Assembly: GCA_018806985.1 (NCBI GenBank) | Contig: JADANN010000144.1 | Coordinates: forward strand, 372,001-436,000 | Direction of reading: 5' to 3' | Origin: Angiostrongylus vasorum | Lineage: Eukaryota; Nematoda; Chromadorea; Rhabditida; Metastrongylidae | DNA length: 64,000 bases | Shown here: in pieces, positions 11,501-20,849 of the stretch | How positions within the stretch are numbered: position 1 is the first letter of the stretch | How the letters are laid out: each line of letters opens with the position of its first letter | Translations under genes and position numbers: made by a program | Notes under the pieces: model-generated | What the model saw: the letters and a program-made list of their open reading frames with translations, nothing else | Databases searched by the model: none | Told to the model about the DNA's origin: nothing

Positions 11501-14500
11501 TCTGGTATCGCGAAAATGGTGTACCAGATTGGTCTGGAGCGATAAAAGAGCCAATATGATATATCGGTGGAATACTGCATGTCATTCTGTTAGCCGAATG
11601 TGCATTCAGTCACCTCTGTTATGCTATGAATGGAGTCAAATGCACACCGCATCGCTTAGAGGATAGATCAACGCTGAACGCTCTGCTTTTCATTAGTTGC
11701 TAAAAAAACAGAATAGTTGAAATTTTGGAGGGTAGATGAGGAATGAATATTTGAGTATTTCAATGCAGTTTTTTCATGTAGAACCCCTACACTATTTTAT
11801 TTTCATTGGTGTTTTTCCTGGCTGAATGTTTTCACAGGAAATTGCCTAGTTAATGCTTCACAAGGTTACGTCGCCATTGATAGAGAGGCCGACGTCACCT
11901 ATTGTTTGTGAATGAGTAGGAAGTTCCTGCTTTATCATTAGTTTGCTTCGAGGACGGTGGTGATTGGTGACATTCATAGAAGGAAATTCAACCTCTTCAG
12001 TTTGAATAGTGCAATGTTGGTGGACGAGTGATGGACAGGAAGAGAGGAGCATTCGTACACGACAATAACAGACTGAAAGATAGTTGTGACAAAAGTAGCT
12101 GCAAGATCTATTTTTCAGTTAATAACACTTTATTATTAGTCATCCCATCGCCTGTTTTTCGAGGAAGAAATATTTTATGTTCATATTTATCGAAATACCC
12201 ATATTCTTGTAAGCGAAGCTACGCAGGAACCTTTGCCTCTCAATAAAGAATAGTTTTTGAAAAAAAATCGGGAAAAAAAAACGCAGGAGCTAACAGTTTC
12301 ATTGGTTGGTCCTTTGTAGAGTTGGTAACAGTTTGCGTAAGAGCTATTTTTGCCCAATCGTTCTTTAATCGCGTTATCAACCGGGATCCAATCCCGATTT
12401 TCCAACGTGTAAGAATTTGATTCCACCTAAGTAGCTCGTTGATATGAGTATTTCACACAAAGCAGGTATCACAACTGAGAACTAATGCAGCATAAGAACA
12501 TTTTAACTGTAGAGCTAATCTAGTTTGTTTTTCCTCTAACTGGTTATGTGACCTCATAATTACCGTCTATAAAGATAACGTTCTTTATATGCGACGAAGA
12601 TCACGAATCACCTCGCATCCTGAGAGAAGATCCAACTGTCTGAGAGATGATCCCTAAAGAGTACCCTAGAGTAGTAGAACCCCTAAAGATATGAGCAGGT
12701 GTTTGATTCCGTATTCAGATTTGAGGACACATGTACTTGTCCTAGCAATTAGGGTCCTACTACATTATTCATTTCGACCGTGTGTTGGAAACAATCCATT
12801 AAAAACTGGATTTTCTCCTAAAATTAAACTCTATCGACGCGGAAGTTCGTATTTATGTCATGATTCCAGAATTTTCTGATTCTCGCAACGAGTTAGCCGT
12901 TATTCGTTGTATAGCAATACATGGAATGCATCTGAATTCAGCGTATTCATGTCGTCTTTCACACTCTAAAGTATGCTTGGAAAGATAAATTCTTGAAGAG
13001 GAACTCTTAGATTGGATAAACTGACGACAGAATTTTGAAGCAAATGTCGTCATGCACTAGTCGAAGGTAGTTTGCACAAAAGAATGAATCTCCAGCCACG
13101 ATTACGACTCGAACGAAGTCATAAGACAAAACAAAGTAATCAACTACTGCAACTACACGAATAAACCCCCGTTGTTACCGTAAAAACGCCCATCCTCTTG
13201 ACCAGAACTCCTATGGATTAAATAACAAATTTACATGAACAAAAAACCATTCTATAAAGCATGACTCAACTAGTATAACAAAGAAGCAAAGTGCAAACAC
13301 AAACTCAAAGTTGACACTATAAAACCCAATAGCGATAAAATACTAAGCGCCACAACCTTTCTGTACTTGCGAAGATCCAACGTCATTTGTACTGAAAGCA
13401 AAAAGTATTTTTTAATGACGGCCATCTGCTCAGAAGAAATCTGTTGTTCGAAGTAGGGAACCATGTCCGTAATTCCGACGGTCGTTCTTTGGGCGGATGA
13501 TGCATCGTAATATGGCAGAGTCGAAGATCGAAATCTTCCAAGTAGAACTTTACCATGGTTGGCTATAATGTAGTAGCAGAAAGAAGATCGAAAAGAAAAT
13601 AGACCACTTTCGTTTCGTTGATGGATACGACGTGAATATAGAAACATTGACAATAGTTTTCATGATGATATTAGATCTACTACATCGTCAGCTTCTTCTT
13701 CATTATCTGCCAATTTCTGGCACTATTCTTCCCCGTCTAGTATTGTCAACTAGTCGTTCGTTTAAGGATACTTCTGCTTGTGCTCCAAACCTCGTACTTC
13801 CCCCCTAGCACGCAGGCAGTTCTTCTTCGATTTGAGATTGAACAGCATATGTGACATCATTCTAACGTCTACCGCAGAGAAATCCGTCGAGTACAGATGA
13901 GGTTTCTTCTATAGATGAGTCTTATTCAGAAAATGGGCTTTTCATTTAAGTTCTAGAGACCACTTACATTAACCCTATCAATAGTCTAGTGAAAAGGACG
14001 AATCCTTAAAATCACGACTGGGTCGGGAAACAAGCAAGAATATTCTTCATCAATAAAGATAGATTTGACATCAAGTCATGTCAGTAACGTAAGTATTCTT
14101 AAACGATTTTGCTTTTAGAATAGGTCCGCCGCTCTTTGACAATATCCTTTTCATGGGTGGCTTTCAATACTGGTAGTTAATTGCAGTGGATTCTCTTCAG
14201 GATCAACTTCTGCTCACTTGAAAGTGCTGATCTAAACTGCAGATTCAGTGGAGAAGCTGGGATGAATGGTAAAGGTATAGATGCGCCATGCATACCATTT
14301 CACTAAACATCGTTGGCGGTGAGTGAATGCCTATCTGGCCCTTACAATTACTCGCGGTGGCCTACCGATGTATTAAGTCAGTGCTGCTATCCTCGCAGAC
14401 AAGTCTGGTATCAATTTGCCGACCCCGGAGGGATGGAAGGTTTGGTGGGACTGGGGCGCAGGGATCGATCACACATGTATTAAAGGGCGCCTCCGACCAC

Positions 14501-15661
14501 TGCGCTACACGATACTTTTAGCAATTATAAGAAGGTAAACCATTCAAATGACCACTGTAAAGTCTACCACTTGTTGAAAAACCTCATGTTGTACATTTGT
14601 GTAACTCTTCATGACAAAACAGGGACGAAGAGAGTGTTTTTTAAAAATATTTATCTAGGCGTTCATTGATCAGTAGAGTAAATTCGCATGAAGTATTGCA
14701 AATGTCTCGCTACTCTGTAATTGCTATATTGGAGACATTAACCTGGCATAACGCTGCTCTTATAGGCATTCCACGCTGATCTACAACATACTGCTGAGCA
14801 TGCATTCGACTCCATTCGTAGCGTTCTAAAGGTGATTGAACACATACTTGAGCTCTACAGTGACTTCGGAGGTCCACCGATGTATCATATAATTGTTTTT
14901 GTACTATATATTCTATAAAAAATATGGAAATGATTCGGCAATGCAAGATAATTGTACGGCCCAGACAAGGATCGAACCACCAATCGATCCAGTGTGCATT
15001 GCAGGGCACCTCTAATCACTGCGCTATCTGAGACATCAAAACTGGATAAAAAAACTTTGTATAGTTTACAAAAAAAGACGAATAGCATGTAACTATTAAT
15101 ATTTCGGTCCCTTGATGTCCCTCCCTATCGCCCTTTAATCAAATCTCATAGAAAAAAAGAGACAGACGCACATCGGTTAGCGAACTCGTGCATCCTAATG
15201 TATTTGTGAGTGAGCCGTTTAATGATAACTAATTCCAGTTGAGTTAGTATTTTTTAGTTTATTTTCGGTAAGTACGACACGTCACTTATTGTCATGAGTT
15301 GTGCTTATTCTTTATTACTTCTTTGCCTTGCCCTGTTCTGTCGTCTCCTGAGACTAATTTATGCGAATCTTTCCGATGTTTTGTGAAAGAGGTTTGACAC
15401 AGTTCTTCATTTACACAGAGTTCTAACTAGTTCTTATTAGTTTTGTTTTCTTTCTTCTCTTATTATAATCGATAAAGTACAACTCACATTTCTGAGCCGT
15501 GAATGGAATATTGTGACGAGACTGATAATGTTGCCACTCAGACCTAAGGTAACAATTAACGGCAGAATATAGACGTATTCATCCGGTTGCGGTTCTTCTA
15601 CGTCCGTGATGTTCATCTGCAAACCAATCGATGTATTGATTATCGATTTGCACGAATTCAT
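2347..15661 (-). CDS. Neuropeptide-type rhodopsin-family GPCR, nine-exon gene
   Basis: Seven-transmembrane receptor expected in the plasma membrane of a neuron, muscle or gut cell, coupling a (probably peptide) ligand to G proteins. Exons by splice signal and phase: 15661-15488, 11274-11194, 10322-10185, 9097-8960, 7772-7631, 6303-6140, 5905-5832, 5773-5695, 2511-2347; total about 384 residues. Seen landmarks: N44 of TM1 (SGN), D72 of TM2 (TSAD), C94 exactly 25 residues before R119 of an ERY motif, W144 in TM4, C169 in extracellular loop 2, P192 in TM5, P250 in TM6, Y300 in TM7, helix 8 (NFRKT), and a Ser/Thr-rich tail. N9-T-S and N17-I-T are candidate glycosylation sites. Odd points: TM6 has LNTP where CWxP is usual, and TM7 has DVVVY where NPxxY is usual. 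The style resembles nematode peptide receptors of the FMRFamide/AEX-2-like kind, but I cannot name the orthologue or ligand. Start: first in-frame ATG of exon 1; Met16 is an alternative and an upstream leader exon is possible. Confidence 0.88.
2512..5530. other. GPCR intron 8: no recognisable feature
   Basis: AT-rich sequence between exon 9 and the foldback fragment at 5.5 kb. Short frames on both strands here have no recognisable domains or splice context. Confidence 0.5.
5530..5625 (+). repeat. Foldback family, arm end fragment
   Basis: GAGCCCCCGGTAAGGGTAGT, CAAGGGTGCGAAGCCCAAC, then CATATCTCAGCATCC match the outer half of a right arm of the second subtype (compare 33000-33070). It lies in GPCR intron 8. 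Confidence 0.45.
5695..5773 (-). CDS. GPCR exon 8: helix 8 and start of tail
   Basis: Acceptor CTTTTTTAG. The first base completes the exon 7 serine codon. Encodes ANFRKTAVIAWRRILCPGYV, a typical amphipathic helix 8 with a possible palmitoylated cysteine, then EKQNHK. A donor AAG|GTAGTC follows in phase 0. If not spliced, the frame runs only VVY and stops at 5683, giving a short-tailed form. Confidence 0.83.
5832..5905 (-). CDS. GPCR exon 7: TM7
   Basis: A 74-base exon between acceptor TGTTCTTTTAG and donor TCGAG|GTATGTG. The peptide IIYNTAHYLYYINTAIDVVV then YAFS is TM7. The usual NPxxY reads DVVVY. It leaves two bases that join exon 8 to make a serine. The intron to exon 8 is only 58 bp, a normal small nematode intron. 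Confidence 0.87.
6140..6303 (-). CDS. GPCR exon 6: TM6 and extracellular loop 3
   Basis: Acceptor TTTCTTTTAG. The first two bases complete the codon left by exon 5. Encodes the end of loop 3 (AAKSGSLTR), then TM6 (WVMPLVFVILNTPFYVIMM), in which LNTP replaces CWxP, then a loop ending RSQVFV before donor GTG|GTGAGC in phase 0. Confidence 0.84.
7205..7577 (-). repeat. SINE B (SINE-A-like head, different tail)
   Basis: Tail ATATTGTGCGGATCCCAGCA on the left; head AGATCGAACCAATGACCATG and TCTAATCACTGAGCTATATC on the right. In GPCR intron 5, ending 10 bp before the region of exon 5. Confidence 0.55.
7631..7772 (-). CDS. GPCR exon 5: TM5 and start of intracellular loop 3
   Basis: Acceptor ATATTACAG, phase 0. 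Encodes TM5 with P192 (VLCYLLPCLTIVVLNILVV) and a basic, polar loop 3 (LRRSTFVDTNREMSRRQ). The donor is either after 7631 (GTG|GTGAGG) or after 7634 (AAG|GTGGTG). Both leave one base and match the phase of exon 6, so they differ by one glycine. Confidence 0.86.
8170..8500 (+). repeat. Family C repeat, first of a tandem pair
   Basis: A dispersed 250-390 bp repeat of unknown class, sharing GCTATTGTGGTTCCCTGCAG, CCCCAGG-like CCCAGGTCGT, GGTATTGGTTTACTCTTAGC and GGAGACCCTGCC with five other copies. No coding capacity is obvious. Inside GPCR intron 4. Confidence 0.65.
8500..8885 (+). repeat. Family C repeat, second of a tandem pair
   Basis: Starts CTTGATACTTGAACGGCCCG right after the first copy and extends further 3', through CTGTACATCGCAACCCGACA to GTTGGGAGGCCG. 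It is the most complete copy along with 51.3 kb. The two copies differ enough that they look like separate insertions or an old duplication. Confidence 0.65.
8960..9097 (-). CDS. GPCR exon 4: TM4 and extracellular loop 2
   Basis: Branch-point-like TACTAAT followed by acceptor ATTACAG opens a phase-0 exon of 46 codons. It holds TM4 with W144 (MIAYWVPIPFVLQLFQF) and loop 2 with the partner cysteine C169 (DDRKCALKEAN). The donor is CAG|GTTTAT. Confidence 0.86.
9697..10165. repeat. Foldback element with tRNA-like arms (diverged)
   Basis: Left arm about 9698-9805 and right arm about 9996-10101 are inverted copies (ACAACCACAATGATGCTGAG at the outer ends). The loop has CCCAGATCAATCTC and CAATAGAAAGCTAGTTGAGA as in the 27 kb copy. 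The right-hand tail (AATACCCTGTCGTG, GTAGTAAATAAAAACG) runs to about 10165. It sits in GPCR intron 3, ending about 20 bp from the exon 3 donor. Confidence 0.75.
10185..10322 (-). CDS. GPCR exon 3: extracellular loop 1, TM3 and ERY motif
   Basis: Encodes 46 residues including C94 of the conserved disulphide, TM3 (SYVSSWSTAALTIERYIAI) and the ERY form of the DRY motif, then HPLKHVK of loop 2. The acceptor (CGGTTAAG) is weak, but the upstream frame closes at a TAA ten bases further, so the boundary is tightly bounded. The donor is AAG|GTCAGT, phase 0. Confidence 0.87.
11194..11274 (-). CDS. GPCR exon 2: TM2
   Basis: An 81-base, 27-codon exon, too short for ordinary ORF listing. Acceptor ATTTCAG and donor AAG|GTAAGC are canonical and phase 0 at both ends. 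The peptide VSANVYLIVLTSADSVFLFG carries the TM2 aspartate and reads straight on from exon 1 (LRN|VSANVYL), as in class A receptors. Confidence 0.87.
11440..11690 (+). repeat. SINE A, diverged
   Basis: GGTTCGATCCCACACAG near the head, TGGTGTACCAGATTGGTCTG, GCATTCAGTCACCTCTG, AGATCAACGCTGAACGCTCT at the end. The A-box side is lost. In GPCR intron 1, 165 bp upstream of exon 2. Confidence 0.55.
13270..13653 (-). other. Unrecognised 127-codon open frame in GPCR intron 1
   Basis: Same strand as the receptor. The frame starts MSMFLYSRRIHQRNE, is mixed in character, and ends with a basic segment and one hydrophobic stretch (VVALSILSLLGFIVSTLSLC) followed by a TAA. It has no homology I recognise and is not one of the repeat families described here. 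It could be an exon of a nested gene, an unknown transposon piece or chance. Confidence 0.2.
14270..14513 (-). repeat. SINE A (tRNA-derived)
   Basis: ATGCGCCATGCATACCATTT, GCGGTGGCCTACCGATGTAT, GGGATCGATCACACATG, CCACTGCGCTACACG. The tail end is shortened. In GPCR intron 1. Confidence 0.72.
14785..15035 (-). repeat. SINE A, diverged
   Basis: GCATGCATTCGACTCCATTC at the body, GGATCGAACCACCAATCG and CTCTAATCACTGCGCTATCT at the head. The centre is altered. In GPCR intron 1. Confidence 0.55.
15488..15661 (-). CDS. GPCR exon 1: N-terminus and TM1
   Basis: Encodes residues 1-58. A short extracellular N-terminus with two N-glycosylation sequons and an acidic stretch precedes TM1 (about residues 30-52), which contains the conserved GN pair. 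It ends in the basic intracellular loop HSRLRN, followed by a canonical donor, AGAAAT|GTGAGT, in phase 0. Confidence 0.85.
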
Positions 15662-15974
15662 AGGTCAGAGACAGAGACGAAATCGTTGTGTTATCCAAGT
15701 GCATGGATAACAACTCATGAAATATAAACATCCTGCTTTTATACAGCACATAAGAGACAACGTGGAAAACAACACCTGCAATATCGACCAATGTATGATG
15801 ATGAAATAGTAAATATCGATTGATGTATGGCGATGAAAAAAGTTGACGTTAAGGGAAGCATAAAACTTTTTTTCCAGCAAAGGAGTACTCCTTATGTTGT
15901 GAATATGTAATAGCCACATTTTCAACGAAACTACAGTGTTTCAAGTTTCAATTCAAAGATTTTGCATACTAAAA

Positions 15975-16240
15975 CATACTTGGACGGCTCATCCTCCTAA
16001 TTGTGCACGCTCCAGCACAATCCCCATTTTTCGACGTTTTACTGGTTTAGCTATTGTGTTTTCTTGGAGTCCCGATATCAGCGTAGCCAAAGTCTGCTGC
16101 AGATCGTCACCACTACAGGCAGTCGCCGCCCTTGTGGATCAGAGGAAGATTTACCACCTTGCGACTAGTTTGATACCAGGACGGTGGTCGATCCTGGTAT
16201 TGGTTTACTCTTAGCTAGGCTTCCTGATGGAAAAGCCGGG
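15975..16240 (+). repeat. Family C repeat
   Basis: CTTGGACGGCTCATCCTCC, CCATTTTTCGACGTTTTACT, GGTATTGGTTTACTCTTAGC, ending CTGATGGAAAAGCCGG. 3'-truncated. It lies just upstream of the GPCR start. Confidence 0.6.
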
Positions 16241-16244
16241 TTAA

Positions 16245-18320
16245 ACAAAAGGAAGGAAAGCTCAAGATGGAAAGAAGGAACGATCGAAATGAAGCGAGAA
16301 CATAATTGTGGAACAACAATGATTGTTTTCCCGAATATTTATTAAGAACTTGCAATGATTTTAAAACGAATACAATAACGACTAACAGGTATTTTATGAA
16401 TATAAGTGGAAAACACTTTCGTTTATCTCTGTTAACTTACGGGTTTTTGAATTACCGTTGTAAGTTCTCAAAAATCTCGTTCCCATTATCGAAGCAAGTT
16501 TATTCATTACTTACTCACTTCTGCTCCTTTTATTTCTTATCTTCCCTAAAGTGAATAAACAATTAGAAGGCGATTCGACTCTCGGGATTGTAGCAACTAA
16601 AACTGAAGATATGAAGCACTTTTTGAAATGATTTTATTCTATGAGAACTTAAAAAATTTCATCTGAAATTATTTTCAGACAACAACTGAAGAGTTTCTCA
16701 TAAACAAAGGAAGAAATATGAAAGCAAACTTCATGAGGAAATGTCAGAAACAAAAAGGTCAATAGATATCTAATGTATTCTACTAACTTGGGAAACGGAA
16801 CAGGTGTAATGGATTTCATTACTGATGAAAAAGCACAATACTAGTCATCCAGTGAATTTTATTGGAATTATTCAACGATTCGGAATTAATTAGCAGTTTC
16901 TCTGGTATAGCTGCTGAATATTGGGTAATATTAGGCTATTCAAAAATGCAAAAAAAACAATGGAATTCTTTTCAAAGTGCATAGAAATTTGGTGATGTGA
17001 CCTATGGGACTTAGAATTTTTATTTCTGTTATAATGGTACGACAATAACGCCCTAGAGAAGAGCTTGCTGAGAGATAAATGGCTTAGGCTGAAAGTAATA
17101 CCGTAATCCCCTTTTGGCTTTTTTGTTTTTTCATCACCTAAACCCTTCATCTTTCTTCGATGTGCTCGTTAGCTAATGGTGTTAATAGTTGTATTAAAAC
17201 GGTGTTATCTTGAACATTTGCACAAAAAAAAATTTTTAAGAAATCTGAAAGATATTTGTAAATGAGAAAATTAGAAACTATCTGCCTCGAAAAGCGTTTT
17301 TTTTAATTTTTTGAAAAGATGGCTGGCTCAGAAAAATACTTTCTCTTAGCTTTTTTTTCTGAAATTTTCTTCGGAACTAAGAAAATTAGGAGACTGGAAA
17401 AGTGCTTCGTCTATTTTTGGATGCATTTTTTTCTACTTAATAGAAAAAACGAAGTACGCCTGAAAAAAACGAACCATCGAGGACTTTTATTCTATAAACG
17501 GAGATTTTGTTAACTGCAATCAACCAAATGCTCGTTATTGCCAAGGGAAAAGGAATGTTCTCGAATGTGGTGAATTACCGTCAACATCTGCGAATCCATC
17601 TCTTATAAAGGATAATAAAATTGAGACGCTTTTACTTCCAGCTAGGAATCCCTCCCTAAGATCCATAGAAGTCTTCAAACCGCCTTTAATAATTACTTGG
17701 GATAACCGCACGAAGGTTATCTCAGAGGATTAAAAGAAAAATTGTCATTATACTGGACCAATGAGAGAATAACCAGTGGATGGGAGTCGTACTGGGGTTT
17801 GCACGACTTGTAAAAACCAATCGATCAGTTTCTAAAGACACAAAAGTCAAGAAAATACTCTTTGTTAGAAAAACCATGGAAGCCATGGAAGCACTTGAAA
17901 ACCACATATATGCTAAATGAACAAAACCAAAATCTCAGCTGAAAAAAGCTAGTTAACGAGTAAATGAATTGTTTATCTTTCGAGAACATTCATCCTGCGT
18001 TTGATTCACGCAGCCTTTTGACGTCGCTCTCATTGCAATGCCAAAGCAGAATTTTTGGAAATTTACAATGGATATTCATAAAAGGTAAAATACGTCGATA
18101 CCGTACTCTTGACAAGTCGAGACGGAACTGTGACCGATCAAGTTAAAACTTCAATTCTAACATCATCAACGTAAGCACCAAAAAGTAAAAAATTCGTGAG
18201 CGTTTGCATAGATCGGAAAAGAATCCTGATATCCTAACACAATGCTGTATGTACACATCTTTAGATAAGAATCGCCCTTTTGAAAGCTCTTTTTCCAAAA
18301 TTATAGAAAGGAAGATTAAG
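16245..18320. other. AT-rich stretch upstream of the GPCR, nothing recognised
   Basis: Includes A/T homopolymer runs around 17220-17300 and scattered short frames. No repeat family member, domain or splice pattern could be supported. The receptor promoter, if near exon 1, would lie in 15.7-16.2 kb, which is partly occupied by a family C copy. Confidence 0.4.
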
Positions 18321-18324
18321 TGAC

Positions 18325-18895
18325 CAAGAATCACCTGTATCACCTGTAGTCCCGCTGACGTCGAGTGACTCGACCGGGCGCTTGTAAATCCTCTATTTTT
18401 TCCCTGTCGCGAGCAAGAGTAGCGCAATTTGTTCTGCTCGCTCAAGAGTCTCGTTGAGCACCATATCTTTCTTCCAGTCTTTTGGTGAAGAACCCTCATC
18501 ATCTGGTCGGTGGTATTCCTGCAGTACGTTTGACATCCCTGGGGAATATAGTCACTAACAGCTCTTGTCCGTCGGTTGTCGTTCATACGCATTACGTGTC
18601 CGGCACACCTTATCTTCGACTGTTTTGCGCACAGAATGGCATCTTTGCTTTTTATTGTTGATGCAAGTGGGAGCTTCGGATCAATTCCCTTAGTTGTGTG
18701 AAACGGGATACTCCTACCATCGTTCTTTCGACTGCGCGTTCAATAACGCTGAGTGATCTTTCATCACGCTTACGCAGCGACCAGGCTTCTAATGCGTACG
18801 TTAAGGCAGGAAGCATTGTGGGGTTGAAAAGTTGGGCCCGTAGTCGGGTGTTCTTCGTTCTCTTCACTACATCTTCGATGTTCTTGGAAGTTCAA
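18325..18895 (-). mobile_element. RTE non-LTR retrotransposon, 3' fragment
   Basis: Minus-strand remnant of the C-terminal part of an RTE ORF: KRTKNTRLRAQLFNPTMLPA at 18867 downward, ERAVERTMVGVSRFTQ, a TAA at about 18654, then AGHVMRMNDNRRTRAV near 18595. Same region as 58500-58990 of the plus-strand copy. 5'-truncated, as usual for LINE insertions. Confidence 0.82.
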
Positions 18896-18934
18896 TAAAA
18901 GCGGTACCGGAGATGTCCGGAAAAAAGTGAGTCT

Positions 18935-19150
18935 CTGTAATACAAGTGAGAACGCTCTAGCCCATCTATCTCAAGAGTCCAGCGAGAATCGACCTGAGCA
19001 GCATTCAACATTTATGAAGGAAAGAAAATCTTCAGGCAGCGTCCAAAGCCACACGTTAAGGTTCGACGACGTTCGTGGACGATGGATGCGAGGAAACGAA
19101 TTGAATGTGAGAATTGCTGGGATCCTTACGGTATATGTGAAGTCGGGTCG
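18935..19150 (+). repeat. SINE B tail, plus orientation
   Basis: CCAAAGCCACACGTTAAGG, ACGTTCGTGGACGATGGATG, CGAATTGAATGTGAGAATTG, CTGGGATCCTTACGG. The complement of the tails at 480-600 and 60.7 kb. It begins 40 bp after the RTE fragment. Confidence 0.5.
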
Positions 19151-19329
19151 TATACAAAAAATTAAAATGAAAAAAAAACATTGGAGAGTTTTTTTTGAAA
19201 ATTTTGTCGTTTTTTCTATTAAAGTGTAAAAAGATGAAAAAAATTTCCACTCGACCTACCACGCCCACGCAGTTGCAAATTTTTCGGAAACTTCTTTAGT
19301 TAACTAATCTGCATTATTTTTTAGTTAGC

Positions 19330-19600
19330 AAGTGTAAAAGGCACGGGCCGACCAATACCAGGAAGCACCAGCGTCTTGGTATCAAATTATTCGCACGGTG
19401 GTAAATTTCTCTCCGATCCACAACGGCTGCGACTGTCTGTGGTGGTGGGGATCTGGGGACAGACTTTGGCCAGGCTGAGCTCAGGATTCCAGGGAACCAC
19501 AAAGGCTAAACAAGCAAATCTCCGAAAAAACGGAGATTATGCTGAGGGCCGCACAACCAGTAACGACCGGCCGTCCAAGTATCCAAGTATCCAAAAAGTA
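19330..19600 (-). repeat. Family C repeat, minus orientation
   Basis: ACCAATACCAGGAAGCACCA, GGGGATCTGGGGACAGACTT, GGCCGTCCAAGTATCC. Complement of the family consensus. The end carrying the initial CTTGGA is present and the far end is missing. Confidence 0.6.
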
Positions 19601-19609
19601 TGCACAGAA

Positions 19610-20750
19610 GAGCATCGTATCTATGGAATAAAAGTGCTCATATACGAGAAATAAACTGCAGTCAACATTGCAACCACGCCTAAAAAAAATTGTCACGGTG
19701 TTTAAACTACGTTCTTGACAAAATTCTAAATTCACTAGTGCGAACTGAAAAATCCAACCATCCAAACATGAAAAAGTTGACAGATCACAGCCGATTATGG
19801 CAATTCCGTAAAAAAATCAATATTGTGAAGGTACTTTTACTTCATGTAGACTTCAAAAAATATGTAATTTTCAAAAAATTTCCTCATTGATTTTTTTCAC
19901 TGATTGCAGCTCATTGGCTGAACGGTTTCTCATTTTCTAGTTAAACGCATTAGTATGAAATAGCTAAGTTCTTTTTGTCTTCCAATTTTACACTGTCATA
20001 TAGTTAAGAGTGGAATTAGAGTTCTCACTTTACTTCATAATCTTTTTACCTACAGTGAAATCGGAAAGGCGAAAACCTTGTCTGGTGGCCATTAGAAGCC
20101 AATACGAACATCGAATAAGAATACAATTGTAGTAAGTAATAATAGAATTAGATAAAACAACTAAGGGGAACAAAAGAAAAACAAAAGCTAAATGAGAAAG
20201 ATTACACGCTTTCGTCCTCTCAGGAGGTGACGCGGACGCTAGTTTGTTGATCCTGGAGCGATCGGGGTTGAGTCAACCTGGATTGAGATGGATTGAACCC
20301 AGGAACGTGTTTGTATGACACAACCCCTCTAAGTATCACGGTATGCTCGACATGACTATGTGAACATGAAAAGCGAGAAAGTTAATCCGATGCAAGAAAA
20401 GAGAAAACTTATTTACTAAGGCAAGCAACATCTCAGAACAATTGTATCCGCACCTACTCTATTTGTGAGCTCAGTTTACATTAAAAGGCCGAAATAAGAA
20501 TGAAAAAAAAAGTGGCAGATAAAAAGAAAAGATGGAAAACAAAAAAAAACTACAAGTTCTTGTATTAAAAAAAGTGTTCTTTAGTGATTTAGTACTACGA
20601 CATCTTCTACGATCAGAATCGTAAGGGAATAGAAGCATTGAGTAAAATCCTGAGTAGAAAATTGCATGAGAAGCTTGAAAAATACAATCATAGTGGTTAG
20701 TGATAGATTAGAAGAAATCAAATCCATTCAATCAAAGAGTATGAAGTATT
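19610..20750. other. No recognisable feature
   Basis: AT-rich, with purine runs around 20500-20575. A tRNA-like motif on the minus strand near 20280-20335 (GATTGAACCCAGGAACG) is too weak to call. Confidence 0.35.
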
Positions 20751-20754
20751 AAGC

Positions 20755-20845
20755 AAATACAAGCACAATGATGTTGAGATATTTGCAAACTCGGACCGTA
20801 GCCAGATTCGAACCCGCGGTTACCCTTTCAGGGAGTTTTGTTAAG
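20755..20845 (-). repeat. Foldback family, arm end fragment
   Basis: CACAATGATGTTGAGATATT, TGCAAACTCGGACC, then GATTCGAACCCGCGGTTACC, which is a clean B box on the minus strand. Only the outer half of one arm. Confidence 0.5.
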
Positions 20846-20849
20846 GAAA

